From Lacticaseibacillus absianus (GTDB taxonomy: Bacteria; Bacillota; Bacilli; Lactobacillales; Lactobacillaceae): DNA of 64,000 nt. A program made the translations under genes and the position numbers. Every line of letters starts with the position of its first letter. Position 1 is the first letter of the stretch. The notes under the pieces are model-generated. The model was not told the origin of the DNA and searched no databases. It saw only the letters and a program-made list of their open reading frames with translations. Where the stretch lies: contig NZ_JABEKX010000002.1 of the NCBI RefSeq assembly GCF_013407595.1, positions 434,001 through 498,000 on the forward strand. The letters run 5' to 3'. This document shows positions 17,473-26,562 of the stretch, piece by piece.

Positions 17473-17505
17473 CAAAAACGGCAGCCCTAGGGCTGCCGTT
17501 TTTGG
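17473..17505. terminator. bidirectional terminator
   Basis: CCAAAAACGGCAGCCC and GGGCTGCCGTTTTTGG form a symmetric stem with T-runs on both strands, serving the lipase gene and the convergent murT. Confidence 0.9.
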
Positions 17506-17510
17506 GTGGG

Positions 17511-18872
17511 TCAAAACCCCGCTTTGATGTAACCGGCGGCGGCCAGCTTCTTGCGTAACTGGAGCACAGCCGTATAGGTCGCCAGCAGGTAGACTTGTGT
17601 CTCGGGGACCTGTTTGACCGCCTCGATCACGTCTCCGAGGTCGGGCTTGACGATCAAGTCGGCCTCGGAGACGCCGGCGACTTGCATGCGGAAGGCGACG
17701 TCTTGGTAGCGCTCGCCGCCGACCATGAACGTCTGAGCCTGGGGGCTGGCGACGATCGCCTCTAGGTTCCCATCCCAGATCCAGCTGGTGTCGGTCCCAT
17801 CGGCGTAATTCGCGTTCAGCAGCATCGCAAAGGCGAATGGGTCCGGCTGGCGTTGGATCATGCTGAGCACTTCGTTGAGCCCGACTGGGTTTTTGACCAG
17901 GATCAGGGTCACGTGCTTGCCGGCGATCTCGATCTGCTCCTGACGGCCGAAGACCTTCTCGTCGTAGCTGAAAGCCGTCTCGATCTGGGCGGGCGTGATA
18001 CCGAACTCGGCGCCGACCGTGTAGGCTGCTAAGGCGTTGTAGATGTTGTAGGTCCCGCCCACTGAGAGCTGGTAGGGGTGATTGTCGATGGCGAAGCTGG
18101 AGCGCGTCGGGGTCTGAGCGGCGACGGCGGTCACCGCGTTAGCCAGCGCAGGGCGCTTGAAGCCGCAGTTGGGGCAGAAGAAGTCGCCCAGGTTGGCATA
18201 GGTGATCCCGTGATAGTGTAGGATGTGCTCGCAGACAGGGCAGAGCACGCCATCGGTGTTCGGTGGGGCGACCTGGTCGGTGCCGGCGGTCTCAGTGAGT
18301 GCGAACCCGTAATAGCGCCAGCGGTTCGGCAGCTCGCGCGCGCTGAAGATCGGGGCGTCACCGTTGGCGATCACCACGGCATCGGGGTTGGCCCGCACCC
18401 CCTTGAGGATCTTCTCGTAGGTGGTATAGAACTCCCCGTAACGGTCCATCTGGTCACGGAAGATGTTGGTCATCACGAACGCCCGCGGGTGCAGCGCGGC
18501 GCTGACTGGGGCAACGTTGGCCTCGTCGACTTCAAGGACGGCGATCGGGCGCTTGGCGCCGCGCACGGGCTTGTGGGCGAGAAAGGCAGTGATGATCCCT
18601 TGCATCATGTTGGACCCAGTCGGGTTGGTCAACACGTCATCGTATTGCTGCGCCAAGACTTTGACGACGAGGTTCGTCGTCAGCGTCTTGCCGTTGGTGC
18701 CGGTGATCACGATGGTCTCGCGGCCTTGCCCCAGTGCGGTCAACACGTCGGGGTCAATGCGCGCCGCGAGTTTGCCCGGGAGTGAGCTGCCGCCGTTGCG
18801 GAAGGTGTGCAGGTACCAGTAGCTGAAGCGGCCGACGGCGATCGCCAGGCGCGCTTTGAGTGAAATTGTCAT
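17511..18872 (-). CDS. murT: lipid II isoglutaminyl synthase subunit MurT
   Basis: A 453-residue Mur-ligase-like enzyme that amidates the D-Glu of lipid II, using ammonia from GatD. The ATP motif VITGTNGKTLTTNL is at about residues 60-73, and the family-specific zinc ribbon is CPVC...CPNC at about 220-247. The C-terminal DUF1727 domain ends near AGYIKAGF. ATG at 18872 follows AGAGGA; ATG at 18890 lacks a ribosome site. In most relatives gatD directly follows, but here the downstream side is a terminator and a convergent gene, so the partner must lie elsewhere. Confidence 0.93.
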   Translation of the reverse strand: MTISLKARLAIAVGRFSYWYLHTFRNGGSSLPGKLAARIDPDVLTALGQGRETIVITGTNGKTLTTNLVVKVLAQQYDDVLTNPTGSNMMQGIITAFLAHKPVRGAKRPIAVLEVDEANVAPVSAALHPRAFVMTNIFRDQMDRYGEFYTTYEKILKGVRANPDAVVIANGDAPIFSARELPNRWRYYGFALTETAGTDQVAPPNTDGVLCPVCEHILHYHGITYANLGDFFCPNCGFKRPALANAVTAVAAQTPTRSSFAIDNHPYQLSVGGTYNIYNALAAYTVGAEFGITPAQIETAFSYDEKVFGRQEQIEIAGKHVTLILVKNPVGLNEVLSMIQRQPDPFAFAMLLNANYADGTDTSWIWDGNLEAIVASPQAQTFMVGGERYQDVAFRMQVAGVSEADLIVKPDLGDVIEAVKQVPETQVYLLATYTAVLQLRKKLAAAGYIKAGF

Positions 18873-18962
18873 CCTGATTCGTCCTCTCATTGTGTCGATT
18901 CATTCTACCATATTTCACGCGGGCCCGCGGGCGGAATGGTGACGCGATGGCCCGCGCCCGGT

Positions 18963-18992
18963 CTGTTTTTTCGGGGCAGAGTCTAGTATACT
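18963..18992 (+). promoter_or_regulatory. candidate tdk promoter
   Basis: TATACT at 18987-18992 with a weak CTGTTT about 18 bases upstream; 42 bases before the tdk start. Confidence 0.45.
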
Positions 18993-19034
18993 GGAAAGGG
19001 TATTTTCAAAACGCGTGACAAAGGAGTGCTTCGC

Positions 19035-19616
19035 TTGGCCCAATTATTTTTTCGCTACGGCGCAATGAATTCCGGCAAGTCCATTGAGATCCTGAAGGTC
19101 GCCCATAACTACGAGGAGCAGCACAAACAGGTGATCATCCTGACGTCGGCGCTCGACGACCGTTCCGGCGTCGGAGTGGTCGCCAGCCGTATCGGCATGG
19201 AACGCCCCGCCCACCCGATCGAAGGGGACACCGACGTCTTCGCCTTGGTGCAAGCACTCAACCCGCAGGCGGCGTGCGTGCTGATCGACGAGGCGCAGTT
19301 CATGCAGACGCACCACGTGTTCGAATGCGCGCGGGTGGTCGATGAGCTGCACATCCCGGTGATGGCGTTCGGCTTGAAGAACGATTTCAAAAACGACTTG
19401 TTCGAAGGCTCCAAGGCGCTGCTTTTGTACGCGGATAAGATCGAAGAGATGAAGACGATCTGCTGGTTCTGCGCCAAAAAGGCGATCATGAACCTGCGTG
19501 TGCACGACGGCAAGCCGGTCTACGCCGGCGAGCAGATCCAGATCGGCGGCAACGAGTCCTACTTCCCGGTCTGTCGGCACCACTACTATTACCCGCCGCA
19601 GACCCTGCGCGCATGA
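19035..19616 (+). CDS. tdk: thymidine kinase
   Basis: A 193-residue type II thymidine kinase of the salvage pathway. The P-loop GAMNSGKS is at residues 9-16, Walker B VLIDEAQF is near 81-88, and a zinc site is visible in CWFCAKKA and PVCRHH. The start is TTG at 19035, 8 bases after AAGGAG, giving [15 protein letters not shown]. It begins the tdk-prfA-prmC-tsaC-glyA-upp series, an order common in lactobacilli. Confidence 0.95.
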   Translation: MAQLFFRYGAMNSGKSIEILKVAHNYEEQHKQVIILTSALDDRSGVGVVASRIGMERPAHPIEGDTDVFALVQALNPQAACVLIDEAQFMQTHHVFECARVVDELHIPVMAFGLKNDFKNDLFEGSKALLLYADKIEEMKTICWFCAKKAIMNLRVHDGKPVYAGEQIQIGGNESYFPVCRHHYYYPPQTLRA

Positions 19617-19637
19617 ACTCGGATTTGAGGAGGAACT

Positions 19638-20717
19638 ATGGACAAGATTTTTGAACAGTTAGACGGCTTGCTGGACCGCTACGACGAGTTGCAGGAGCTG
19701 ATGTCTGATCCGGCAGTGATCCAGGACACGAAGCGTTACCTGGCGCTGTCCAAGGAAGAAGGCGGGATGCGCGAAGTCGTCGCCGCCTACAAGCAGTACA
19801 AGCAGGTCCGCTCAGACATCGACGAGGCGACGGAGATGATGCGCGACAGCCACGATCCGGAGATGGTCGAACTCGCCAAGGAAGACCTGGCGAGCCTGCG
19901 TCCGGAGCAGGTGCAGCTGGAGGACCAGATCAAGTTGCTGATGCTGCCGAAGGACCCGAATGACGATAAGAACATCATCATGGAGATCCGCGGGGCGGCC
20001 GGTGGGGATGAAGCCAGCATCTTTGCCGCCGACCTGCTGACCATGTACATGAAGTACGCCGAAAAGCAGGGCTGGACCACCGAGATCATCGATGAGAACC
20101 CGACCGAGGTGGGCGGTTACAAGGAAGTTTCCGTCTTGATCACCGGTGAGTCGGTCTACTCCAAGCTCAAATACGAAAACGGCGCCCACCGCGTGCAGCG
20201 CGTGCCAGCGACTGAATCGGCGGGGCGGGTGCATACCAGCACCGCGACAGTCGGGATCATGCCGGAGTACGACGAGGTCGAACTCGACTTGGACCCGAAG
20301 GATATCCGCACCGATGTGTACCGGTCCAGCGGGGCGGGTGGTCAGCACATCAACAAGACCTCCAGTGCGGTACGCATGACGCACTTGCCGACGGGGATCG
20401 TGGTGACGATGCAGGATCAGCGCTCCCAGCAGCAGAACCGCGAGAAGGCGATGCAGATCCTGCGGAGCCGTGTTTACGACTATTATGAGAGTCAAAACGC
20501 CTCGGATTACGCGGAGAAGCGCAAGACGGCGATCGGCTCCGGGGATCGCTCCGAGCGGATCCGCACGTACAACTACCCCCAAAACCGGGTGACCGACCAC
20601 CGGATCGGCCTGACGCTGAACAAGCTGGACCGGATCATGAACGGGGAGCTTGAAGATATCGTCGACGCCTTGATCTTGCAAGACCAGACCACGAAGCTGG
20701 AACAGATCAATGGGTAA
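19638..20717 (+). CDS. prfA: peptide chain release factor 1
   Basis: A 359-residue class I release factor for UAA/UAG. The GGQ motif is at residues 234-236 (SSGAGGQHINKTSSAVR), and the PxT-type anticodon tripeptide region lies in RVPATESAGRVHTS. ATG follows GAGGAGGAAC. The end overlaps prmC by 8 bases, linking the factor to the enzyme that methylates its GGQ glutamine. Confidence 0.97.
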   Translation: MDKIFEQLDGLLDRYDELQELMSDPAVIQDTKRYLALSKEEGGMREVVAAYKQYKQVRSDIDEATEMMRDSHDPEMVELAKEDLASLRPEQVQLEDQIKLLMLPKDPNDDKNIIMEIRGAAGGDEASIFAADLLTMYMKYAEKQGWTTEIIDENPTEVGGYKEVSVLITGESVYSKLKYENGAHRVQRVPATESAGRVHTSTATVGIMPEYDEVELDLDPKDIRTDVYRSSGAGGQHINKTSSAVRMTHLPTGIVVTMQDQRSQQQNREKAMQILRSRVYDYYESQNASDYAEKRKTAIGSGDRSERIRTYNYPQNRVTDHRIGLTLNKLDRIMNGELEDIVDALILQDQTTKLEQING

Positions 20718-21540
20718 GACTTATGCAGAGGCGCTCCGCGGGGCGTCTCGTTTGCTTACTGACGCCGGGATCGACCCAGACGGCGCGCGCTACGTGCTGG
20801 AGGTGCGCGCCGGGTTCACCCCGAGCCAGCTACGCCTGCACGACCGCGACCCGCTGCCGCCAGCGCAGGCCGCGCAGTTTGCCGCGGATGTCCAGCGCCT
20901 GCTGGCCAACGAGCCGCCGCAGTACATCGTCGGTCGGGCGCCGTTTTACGGCGAGTGGTTTGGCGTCACGCCAGATGTGCTGATCCCGCGGTTTGAGACC
21001 GAGGAGTTGGTCGCTTGGGTCTTGGCCGACCAGCAAGGCGCTGCCAGCGGGCTGGACGTCGGTACCGGCAGTGGTGCGATCGGCGTCACGCTGAGTCGGC
21101 GGCTCGCCGCAGCGATGACACTGAGCGATGTGTCCCCGGCGGCGCTGGCGGTCGCCGAAGCCAACGCCAAGGCGCTCGGGGCATCGGTGCACCTGGTCGT
21201 CAGTGACCTGTTCGCGGCACTGCCGGGGCGCTACGACTTCATCGTGGCGAACTTGCCGTATATCAGCCGGGCTGAGGTCGCGGTGATGGACGCGAGCACG
21301 CTGGCGTTCGAGCCGGACCTGGCGCTGTTTGCTGAACATGACGGACTGGCGCTGTTCGAGCGGTTCATCCAGGCGGCGCCGGCGCACCTGACGCCAGGCG
21401 GGCGGATCTACCTGGAGTATGGCTACCACCAAGTGCCGGCGCTCACCGCGCTGTTCAAGGCGGTGGTCCCACAGGCGCAAGTTGAGTTTCGCCGCGACAT
21501 GGCCGGGCACCCCCGAATGGTGCGTCTGAGTTTTGCGTAA
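20710..21540 (+). CDS. prmC: release factor glutamine methyltransferase
   Basis: A 276-residue SAM-dependent enzyme that N5-methylates the glutamine of the GGQ motif in RF1/RF2. The N-terminal helical domain precedes a Rossmann MTase with motif I LDVGTGSGAIG at about residue 116-126. The catalytic motif, NPPY in most homologues, reads NLPY here (IVANLPYIS), a Pro-to-Leu change. It overlaps prfA and is coupled to it. The length is normal. Confidence 0.93.
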   Translation: MGKTYAEALRGASRLLTDAGIDPDGARYVLEVRAGFTPSQLRLHDRDPLPPAQAAQFAADVQRLLANEPPQYIVGRAPFYGEWFGVTPDVLIPRFETEELVAWVLADQQGAASGLDVGTGSGAIGVTLSRRLAAAMTLSDVSPAALAVAEANAKALGASVHLVVSDLFAALPGRYDFIVANLPYISRAEVAVMDASTLAFEPDLALFAEHDGLALFERFIQAAPAHLTPGGRIYLEYGYHQVPALTALFKAVVPQAQVEFRRDMAGHPRMVRLSFA

Positions 21541-21554
21541 AAGAGGAGAGAAGC

Positions 21555-22571
21555 ATGGAAACCAAATTGTTTGATCGAGACACGGTGGCCACGGCGGCGC
21601 AGCTGATCGCCGCCGGGGAGGTCGTTGCGTTTCCGACCGAGACCGTGTACGGCCTGGGCGCGGACGCGACGGACCCCCAAGCGGCCCTCAAGGTCTACGC
21701 CGCTAAGCACCGGCCGGCGGACAACCCGCTGATTGTGACGGTCGCCGACCCGGCGATGGTCGCGCGGTTTGCCACGATCACGCCGGCGGCACAGCAGCTG
21801 ATGGACCAGTTCTGGCCGGGCCCCTTGACGATCATCTTGCCGGTCCTGCCAGGCCGGCTGTCCAAGGTCGTCACCGGGGGACTGGATACCGCGGCCTTTC
21901 GGATGCCGGCCAACGCATTGACCCGAGAGATGATCCGGTTGGCGGACCGACCGATCGTTGGCCCGTCGGCGAACCTGTCAGGCAAGCCGAGCGGGACGCG
22001 GCCGGAGCACGTCTTGCATGACTTCGACGGGGCGATCGCGGGGATCTTGGCGGATGGTCCGACGCAGGTGGGGGTCGAATCGACGGTGATCGATATGACC
22101 GTGCAGCCCCCCGCGATCCTGCGCCCGGGGGAAGTGACCCCGGAGATGCTCGAGCCGTTGGTCGGTGAAGTGGCGACCGATCACCATAAGGTCGGCGCCA
22201 AGGAGACCCCGAAGGCACCGGGGATGAAATACAAACATTACGCGCCGACTGCGCAGGTCGTGATCGTTGACCACCCAGCCGACTGGCCGCAGGCGCTCAA
22301 GTGGGCGGCCGCACGCCAGCAGCCGTTCGGCGTGCTGGCGACCGATCCGGTGCTCATGACCTTGCCGGCGGCCGTGCCGACATACAGCCTGGGGGCAGAT
22401 CTACCGGCTGCCGCCCGGAACCTGTTTGCAGGCCTGCGGTGGTTCGATCTGCACCCGACGGTCACCCTGATCCTCGCCGAGGCATTCGCACCGACAGGCC
22501 TTGGCGTCGCTTACATGAACCGGTTATTAAAATCCGCTGGGAACGAACATTTTAACCCTGACGAGAATTGA
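21555..22571 (+). CDS. L-threonylcarbamoyladenylate synthase (Sua5/YwlC type)
   Basis: A 338-residue enzyme making threonylcarbamoyl-AMP for tRNA t6A37. The N-terminal YrdC domain (about residues 10-200) includes FPTETVYGLGADATD, KHRPADNPLIV and the SANLSGKPSGT loop. The HKVGAKETPKAPGMKYKHYAP linker and the C-terminal Sua5 domain are present, so it is the long form. ATG follows AGAGGAGAG. The glyA promoter overlaps its 3' end. Confidence 0.93.
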   Translation: METKLFDRDTVATAAQLIAAGEVVAFPTETVYGLGADATDPQAALKVYAAKHRPADNPLIVTVADPAMVARFATITPAAQQLMDQFWPGPLTIILPVLPGRLSKVVTGGLDTAAFRMPANALTREMIRLADRPIVGPSANLSGKPSGTRPEHVLHDFDGAIAGILADGPTQVGVESTVIDMTVQPPAILRPGEVTPEMLEPLVGEVATDHHKVGAKETPKAPGMKYKHYAPTAQVVIVDHPADWPQALKWAAARQQPFGVLATDPVLMTLPAAVPTYSLGADLPAAARNLFAGLRWFDLHPTVTLILAEAFAPTGLGVAYMNRLLKSAGNEHFNPDEN

Positions 22572-22586
22572 ACGTTCTGATATACT
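22558..22586 (+). promoter_or_regulatory. glyA promoter
   Basis: CTGACG and TATACT with a 17-base spacer and a TGA extended -10, overlapping the end of the Sua5-type gene. Confidence 0.6.
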
Positions 22587-22612
22587 GAAGCCAACCGAAT
22601 AGGAGGGATTGC

Positions 22613-23845
22613 ATGGATTACACGAGTTATGACCCAGAGATCTTCACTGCCATTCAACACGAGGAGATGCGCCAGCAGCACAACATCGAGCTGATCGCAT
22701 CCGAGAACATCGTGAGCCCCGCCGTGCGCGCCGCGCAGGGGAGCGTGTTGACCAACAAGTACTCCGAAGGCTACCCGAAGCACCGCTATTACGGGGGCAA
22801 CGAGTATATCGACGTGATCGAACAGACTGCGATCGATCGGGCGAAGGCTCTGTTCGGCGCGGCGTATGCGAACGTTCAGCCGCACTCCGGCTCGCAGGCC
22901 AACATGGCCGTGTACCGCGCCTTTTTGGAAGACGGCGATAAGGTGCTGGCGATGGATCTGACTGACGGTGGGCACCTGACTCACGGGGCGGCCGTGAATT
23001 TTTCCGGCCAGACCTACCACTTCTACCACTACGCGCTTGACCCGGAGACCGGCCGGTTGGATTACGCCGCGATCGCCGCCCAGGCGGAGGCGGTGCACCC
23101 GAAGCTGATCGTGGCCGGGGCCTCGGCTTACAGCCGGGAGATCGACTTCGCGAAGTTCAGGGAGATCGCCGATCACGTCGGGGCCTACCTGATGGTCGAC
23201 ATGGCGCACATCGCGGGCCTCGTGGCGGGAGGGGTGCACATGAGCCCAGTCCCGTACGCTGACGTGGTGACCACGACGACGCACAAGACGCTACGCGGTC
23301 CCCGCGGTGGGATGATCCTCGCGCGTGAGCAGTACGGCAAGGCGATCAACTCCGCGCTGTTCCCAGGCATCCAAGGCGGGCCGCTGGATCACGTGATCGC
23401 GGCCAAGGCGATCGCGCTCGGTGAGGCGATGCAGCCAGACTTCAAGCTGTACGCCCAGCAGATCGTCAAGAACATGCAGGCGATGTGTGAAGGGTTCGCC
23501 GCGGACCCGCACCTGAAGATGATCTCCGGGGGCTCGGATAACCACATGGTGCTGCTCGATGTCACCGGTTATGGGGTCACCGGCCGAACGGTCCAGGACT
23601 TGCTGGACACGGTGATGATCACGACGAACAAGAACCAGATCCCTGGCGAAACGAACGGGCCGTTCAAGACCTCTGGCGTCCGCGTCGGCGTCGCTGCGAT
23701 CACGACCCGCGGGTTCAACGAGGAAGACTGCAAGGCCGTCGCGCACCTGATCTCCGAAGCGATCCAGAATCGTGACGATCAAGAAGTTTTGACCCGGATC
23801 CGGCAATCAGTACTTGCGCTGACCGGTCGTCATCCTTTATCATAG
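22613..23845 (+). CDS. glyA: serine hydroxymethyltransferase
   Basis: A 410-residue PLP enzyme converting serine and tetrahydrofolate to glycine and methylene-THF. The PLP lysine is Lys225 in [14 protein letters not shown], and [10 protein letters not shown] and [10 protein letters not shown] are conserved substrate/cofactor blocks. ATG follows AGGAGGGATT. It has its own promoter and is followed by a hairpin before upp. Confidence 0.97.
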   Translation: MDYTSYDPEIFTAIQHEEMRQQHNIELIASENIVSPAVRAAQGSVLTNKYSEGYPKHRYYGGNEYIDVIEQTAIDRAKALFGAAYANVQPHSGSQANMAVYRAFLEDGDKVLAMDLTDGGHLTHGAAVNFSGQTYHFYHYALDPETGRLDYAAIAAQAEAVHPKLIVAGASAYSREIDFAKFREIADHVGAYLMVDMAHIAGLVAGGVHMSPVPYADVVTTTTHKTLRGPRGGMILAREQYGKAINSALFPGIQGGPLDHVIAAKAIALGEAMQPDFKLYAQQIVKNMQAMCEGFAADPHLKMISGGSDNHMVLLDVTGYGVTGRTVQDLLDTVMITTNKNQIPGETNGPFKTSGVRVGVAAITTRGFNEEDCKAVAHLISEAIQNRDDQEVLTRIRQSVLALTGRHPLS

Positions 23846-23870
23846 ATAAGGTTTTGGGCAGGAATGCCAA

Positions 23871-23902
23871 AAGCGCCAAGCTCACCGTGAGCTTGGCGTT
23901 TG
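23871..23902 (+). terminator. hairpin after glyA
   Basis: CGCCAAGCTCAC and GTGAGCTTGGCG form a near-perfect stem, followed by only TTT. Likely a partial terminator between glyA and upp. Confidence 0.6.
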
Positions 23903-23929
23903 CCATAAATAAAGGAGGGCCATTTGCAC

Positions 23930-24559
23930 ATGGGCAAATTTACGGTTTTGAACCACCCATTGATTCAACACAAGCTGACACTGATCCGCGACAAGAACGC
24001 CGGGACCAAGGAGTTTCGTGAGATCGCCAACGAGATCGCGGAGCTGATGGTGTACGAGATCACGCGTGATCTGCCGCTTGAAGACGTTGAGATCGAGACC
24101 CCGATGGGCAAGACGACGCAAAAGCAGCTAGCAGGCAAAAAGCTGGCTGTCGTGCCGATCCTGCGCGCCGGCTTAGGGATGGTGGACGGCGTGCTGCGCC
24201 TGATCCCAGCGGCCAAGGTCGGGCATGTGGGGATGTACCGTGACGAGCAGACCCTCAAGCCGCACGAATACTTCGTGAAGATGCCGGCCGACATCGATCA
24301 GCGTGACCTGATCATCGTTGATCCGATGCTTGCGACCGGTGGGAGTGCGAACATGGCCGTCGAGGCCCTGAAGAAGCGCGGGGCCAAGTCGATGCGCCTG
24401 GTCGTCTTGGTCGCGGCACCGGAAGGGGTCAAGGCCGTGCAGGCCGCACACCCTGACGTGGACATCTACGCGGCGGCGCTGGATGACCACCTGACCGACA
24501 CGGGTTACATCTTCCCGGGGCTCGGCGACGCCGGTGACCGGCTCTTCGGTACGAAGTAA
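23930..24559 (+). CDS. upp: uracil phosphoribosyltransferase
   Basis: A 209-residue enzyme converting uracil and PRPP to UMP. The PRPP-binding motif is [20 protein letters not shown], and the uracil-binding C-terminal [13 protein letters not shown] is intact. ATG at 23930 gives [17 protein letters not shown], the family N-terminus, 10 bases after GGAGGG; TTG at 23924 is too close to the site. Terminated by a strong hairpin. Confidence 0.97.
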   Translation: MGKFTVLNHPLIQHKLTLIRDKNAGTKEFREIANEIAELMVYEITRDLPLEDVEIETPMGKTTQKQLAGKKLAVVPILRAGLGMVDGVLRLIPAAKVGHVGMYRDEQTLKPHEYFVKMPADIDQRDLIIVDPMLATGGSANMAVEALKKRGAKSMRLVVLVAAPEGVKAVQAAHPDVDIYAAALDDHLTDTGYIFPGLGDAGDRLFGTK

Positions 24560-24568
24560 GTGCCTCTG

Positions 24569-24600
24569 GCGCCTCGCAACTTGCGAGGCGCTTTTTGTTT
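24569..24600 (+). terminator. terminator of upp
   Basis: GCGCCTCGCAA and TTGCGAGGCGC form an 11-bp stem, followed by TTTTTGTTT. Confidence 0.92.
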
Positions 24601-24615
24601 GCCTCGACGGGGCTT

Positions 24616-24631
24616 GACTGATCGGTCAGTC
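24616..24631. promoter_or_regulatory. 16-bp palindrome, candidate repressor operator
   Basis: GACTGATCGGTCAGTC is a palindrome except for one symmetric pair. It covers the -35 region of a possible promoter whose -10 is CATAAT at 24642-24647. The shape resembles TetR-family operators, but no TetR gene is in the window. Function inferred only. Confidence 0.45.
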
Positions 24632-24653
24632 GTGTTTCTACCATAATATGTGA

Positions 24654-24733
24654 ACGAACTTGAACCGACTTGTCAATGGACGGATCGCGCCGAGTGTCCA
24701 GTTCACCGGGGGAACTTTGGGACACGTTTTTTT
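24654..24733 (+). ncRNA. candidate short terminated transcript upstream of atpB
   Basis: Between the palindromic promoter region (24616-24647) and the atp promoter (24758-24786) lies a well-formed Rho-independent terminator: GTGTCC/GGACAC and GTTC/GAAC arms at 24694-24725, then TTTTTTT to 24733. A transcript from the first promoter would be about 80 nt and hold no ribosome site. It may be a small RNA or simply an attenuated leader of the atp operon. The 5' end is an estimate. Confidence 0.4.
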
Positions 24734-24757
24734 CGGTCAGGCAACGCCGACGAGCGG

Positions 24758-24786
24758 TTGTCCAAGGGGACCGAATGTGGCATAAT
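24758..24786 (+). promoter_or_regulatory. atp operon promoter
   Basis: TTGTCC and CATAAT with a 17-base spacer and a TGG extended -10. Gives a leader of about 250 bases before atpB. Confidence 0.6.
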
Positions 24787-24831
24787 CATAGCAATGCGCC
24801 TTTTGGTTTTTCATCACTCGCCGGGGGATCA

Positions 24832-24903
24832 GTGAAAGAACCCGTGAAAAAGCCGTCAGATCAACGTTGGAAATTTTTTGGTTTGCTTTGTCTTTTTCAT
24901 TGA
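24832..24903 (+). CDS. possible 23-residue leader peptide
   Basis: In the atp leader a GTG-started frame after CGGGGGATCA encodes a basic then hydrophobic peptide (VKEPVKKPSDQRWKFFGLLC...). It sits where other operons carry atpI, and the WKFFGLLCLF end could be membrane-seeking. It may be a chance frame; the ribosome site is poor. Confidence 0.2.
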   Translation: MKEPVKKPSDQRWKFFGLLCLFH

Positions 24904-25044
24904 ATGGTGTTAAAGTGATTGGTGTGTTTGACGGATGGGTATCCGGAAATCCACATTTTTTGAAACAATAACCGACCATTGCACGCCCGTCAATGCGTCC
25001 GTACATATCGTGTGGCTATTGCTTCGGTTAAGGAGGTGAATTCT

Positions 25045-25767
25045 GTGAACGAAAGTTATCCCGACTTCGAACTGTTCGGACTGCGCTTCAATCCGGCGAA
25101 CGACTTGGCGATCCTGGTGAGTGCCGTTCTCGTGTTCGCGTTCGTCTTCTGGTTGTCGCGCAAGCCGGCTATCCGGCCTAACGGCAAGCAGAACGTGCTC
25201 GAGTACCTGATCGACTTCGTCAACGGGATCGTCAAACAGTCGATGCCCGGCAAGGAGGGCAGTCGTTTTGGTTTGTTTGCCTTCACGCTGTTCTTGTTCA
25301 TCTTCGTGAACAACCAGATCGGCTTGATCTTCCAAGTCGATGTGGGCGGGAAGACCTGGTTCCGGTCGGCGACGGCTGACCCGATCATCACCATGAGTCT
25401 GGGCATGATGGTCATGGTCCTGTCGCACTTCTTCGGGGTCGTCTTCAACGGTATGAAGGGGTACTTGAAGGGATACGTTTCGCCAGTGTCGATCCTGCTC
25501 CCGATCAACATCCTTGAGAACTTCACGAACTTTGTCACGTTATCGATGCGTCTTTACGGGAACATCTTTGCGGGTGAAGTCCTGCTGCTTTTGATCAGGC
25601 AGCTGGCGTTCTCAGGACACGGTGCCGCAGGGGCCGTGTCGTTCGTGGGGGCCTTTTTGATCGAAATGATCTGGCAAGGGTTCTCAGTGTTCATTGGTAC
25701 GATCCAAGCGTACATTTTTGTCACCTTAGCGACGGTATACACGTCCGAAAAGGTAGTTTCTGAATAA
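25045..25767 (+). CDS. atpB: ATP synthase Fo subunit a
   Basis: A 240-residue membrane subunit forming the proton half-channels against the c-ring. The essential Arg lies in [13 protein letters not shown], and the C-terminal helix is [16 protein letters not shown]. About five or six hydrophobic helices are visible. The start is GTG at 25045, placed by AAGGAGGTGAA; an upstream frame extends further but has no ribosome site. First gene of atpBEFHAGDC; no atpI precedes it. Confidence 0.96.
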   Translation: MNESYPDFELFGLRFNPANDLAILVSAVLVFAFVFWLSRKPAIRPNGKQNVLEYLIDFVNGIVKQSMPGKEGSRFGLFAFTLFLFIFVNNQIGLIFQVDVGGKTWFRSATADPIITMSLGMMVMVLSHFFGVVFNGMKGYLKGYVSPVSILLPINILENFTNFVTLSMRLYGNIFAGEVLLLLIRQLAFSGHGAAGAVSFVGAFLIEMIWQGFSVFIGTIQAYIFVTLATVYTSEKVVSE

Positions 25768-25781
25768 TAGGAGGAAAAATC

Positions 25782-25994
25782 ATGCAATACATCGCAGCTG
25801 CTATCGTTGCCGCATTTGCCGCGCTCGCCGCTTCCTATGGTAACGGCCAAGTTATCTCTAAGACTCTGGAAGGCATCGCACGCCAGCCAGAAGCTTCCGG
25901 TTCCCTTCGTTCCACCATGTTCATCGGGGTTGGGATGATCGAAGCGGTGCCGATCATGGCGATCGTTATCGCGTTCATGTTGCTGCAAAAGTAA
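25782..25994 (+). CDS. atpE: ATP synthase Fo subunit c
   Basis: A 70-residue hairpin of two membrane helices joined by the polar loop GIARQPEA. The ion-binding carboxylate is Glu54 (GMIEAVPI), as in lactobacilli. ATG follows TAGGAGGAAAA, a strong ribosome site suited to the high c-ring copy number. An imperfect hairpin lies between it and atpF. Confidence 0.97.
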   Translation: MQYIAAAIVAAFAALAASYGNGQVISKTLEGIARQPEASGSLRSTMFIGVGMIEAVPIMAIVIAFMLLQK

Positions 25995-26000
25995 GACAAG

Positions 26001-26054
26001 CGCGCAGCGTGGTGATGGTTGGGCCAGGCCTTGCCATCAGCGCCACAGCGCGTT
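26001..26054 (+). other. intercistronic stem-loop between atpE and atpF
   Basis: GCGCG...TGATGG pairs with CCATCA...GCGCG across an 15-base loop, with bulges. There is no T-run, so this is not a terminator. It could protect atpBE mRNA or tune the ratio of c-ring to the other subunits. Inference only. Confidence 0.45.
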
Positions 26055-26073
26055 AAGAAGGGAGTCAACAACT

Positions 26074-26562
26074 ATGACTGCAGGCGATATGCTCTTTACC
26101 ATCGTCACCTTCGCTGTCTTAATGGTGCTTGTCGGGATCTTCGCCTGGAAGCCCGTTACCGCGATCATGGCTAAGCGCCAAGAGAAGATCGAAAACGATC
26201 TGGACTACGCGGATAACGCCCGCCAAGAAGCCAAGGAATTGGCCGAAAAGCGCCAGGCGGAGTTGAAGAATTCTAAGGCTGATGCCGTTAAGATCGTCAC
26301 CACGGCGAAGGAAAACGGCGAAAAGCAACGTCAAGAGCTCGTGTCGGCCGCTAAGGCGGAAGCAGACACCCTGAAGGCGACCGCGCACAAGGACATTGCC
26401 CAGGAGCGGCAAGACGCCTTGACCAACGCGAAGAATGACGTTGCGGATCTCTCCTTGGCGATCGCCAAGAAGATCATCGGCAAGGAATTAGACGCCGATA
26501 CGCAAAAAGAGCTGATCGATCGCTACATCAAGGATCTGGGTGACGCCAATGGCAGTCACTGA
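26074..26562 (+). CDS. atpF: ATP synthase Fo subunit b
   Basis: A 162-residue peripheral stalk subunit: one N-terminal membrane helix (about residues 5-25) followed by a long charged coiled coil rich in Ala, Lys and Glu, ending in LSLAIAKKIIGKELDADTQKELIDRYIKDLG. ATG follows AGAAGGGAGTC. The end overlaps atpH by 14 bases. Confidence 0.96.
   Translation: MTAGDMLFTIVTFAVLMVLVGIFAWKPVTAIMAKRQEKIENDLDYADNARQEAKELAEKRQAELKNSKADAVKIVTTAKENGEKQRQELVSAAKAEADTLKATAHKDIAQERQDALTNAKNDVADLSLAIAKKIIGKELDADTQKELIDRYIKDLGDANGSH

Noticed and set aside
24650-24835. 61-residue frame ahead of atpB
   Set aside because: Reads through a Rho-independent terminator and a promoter; no ribosome site.
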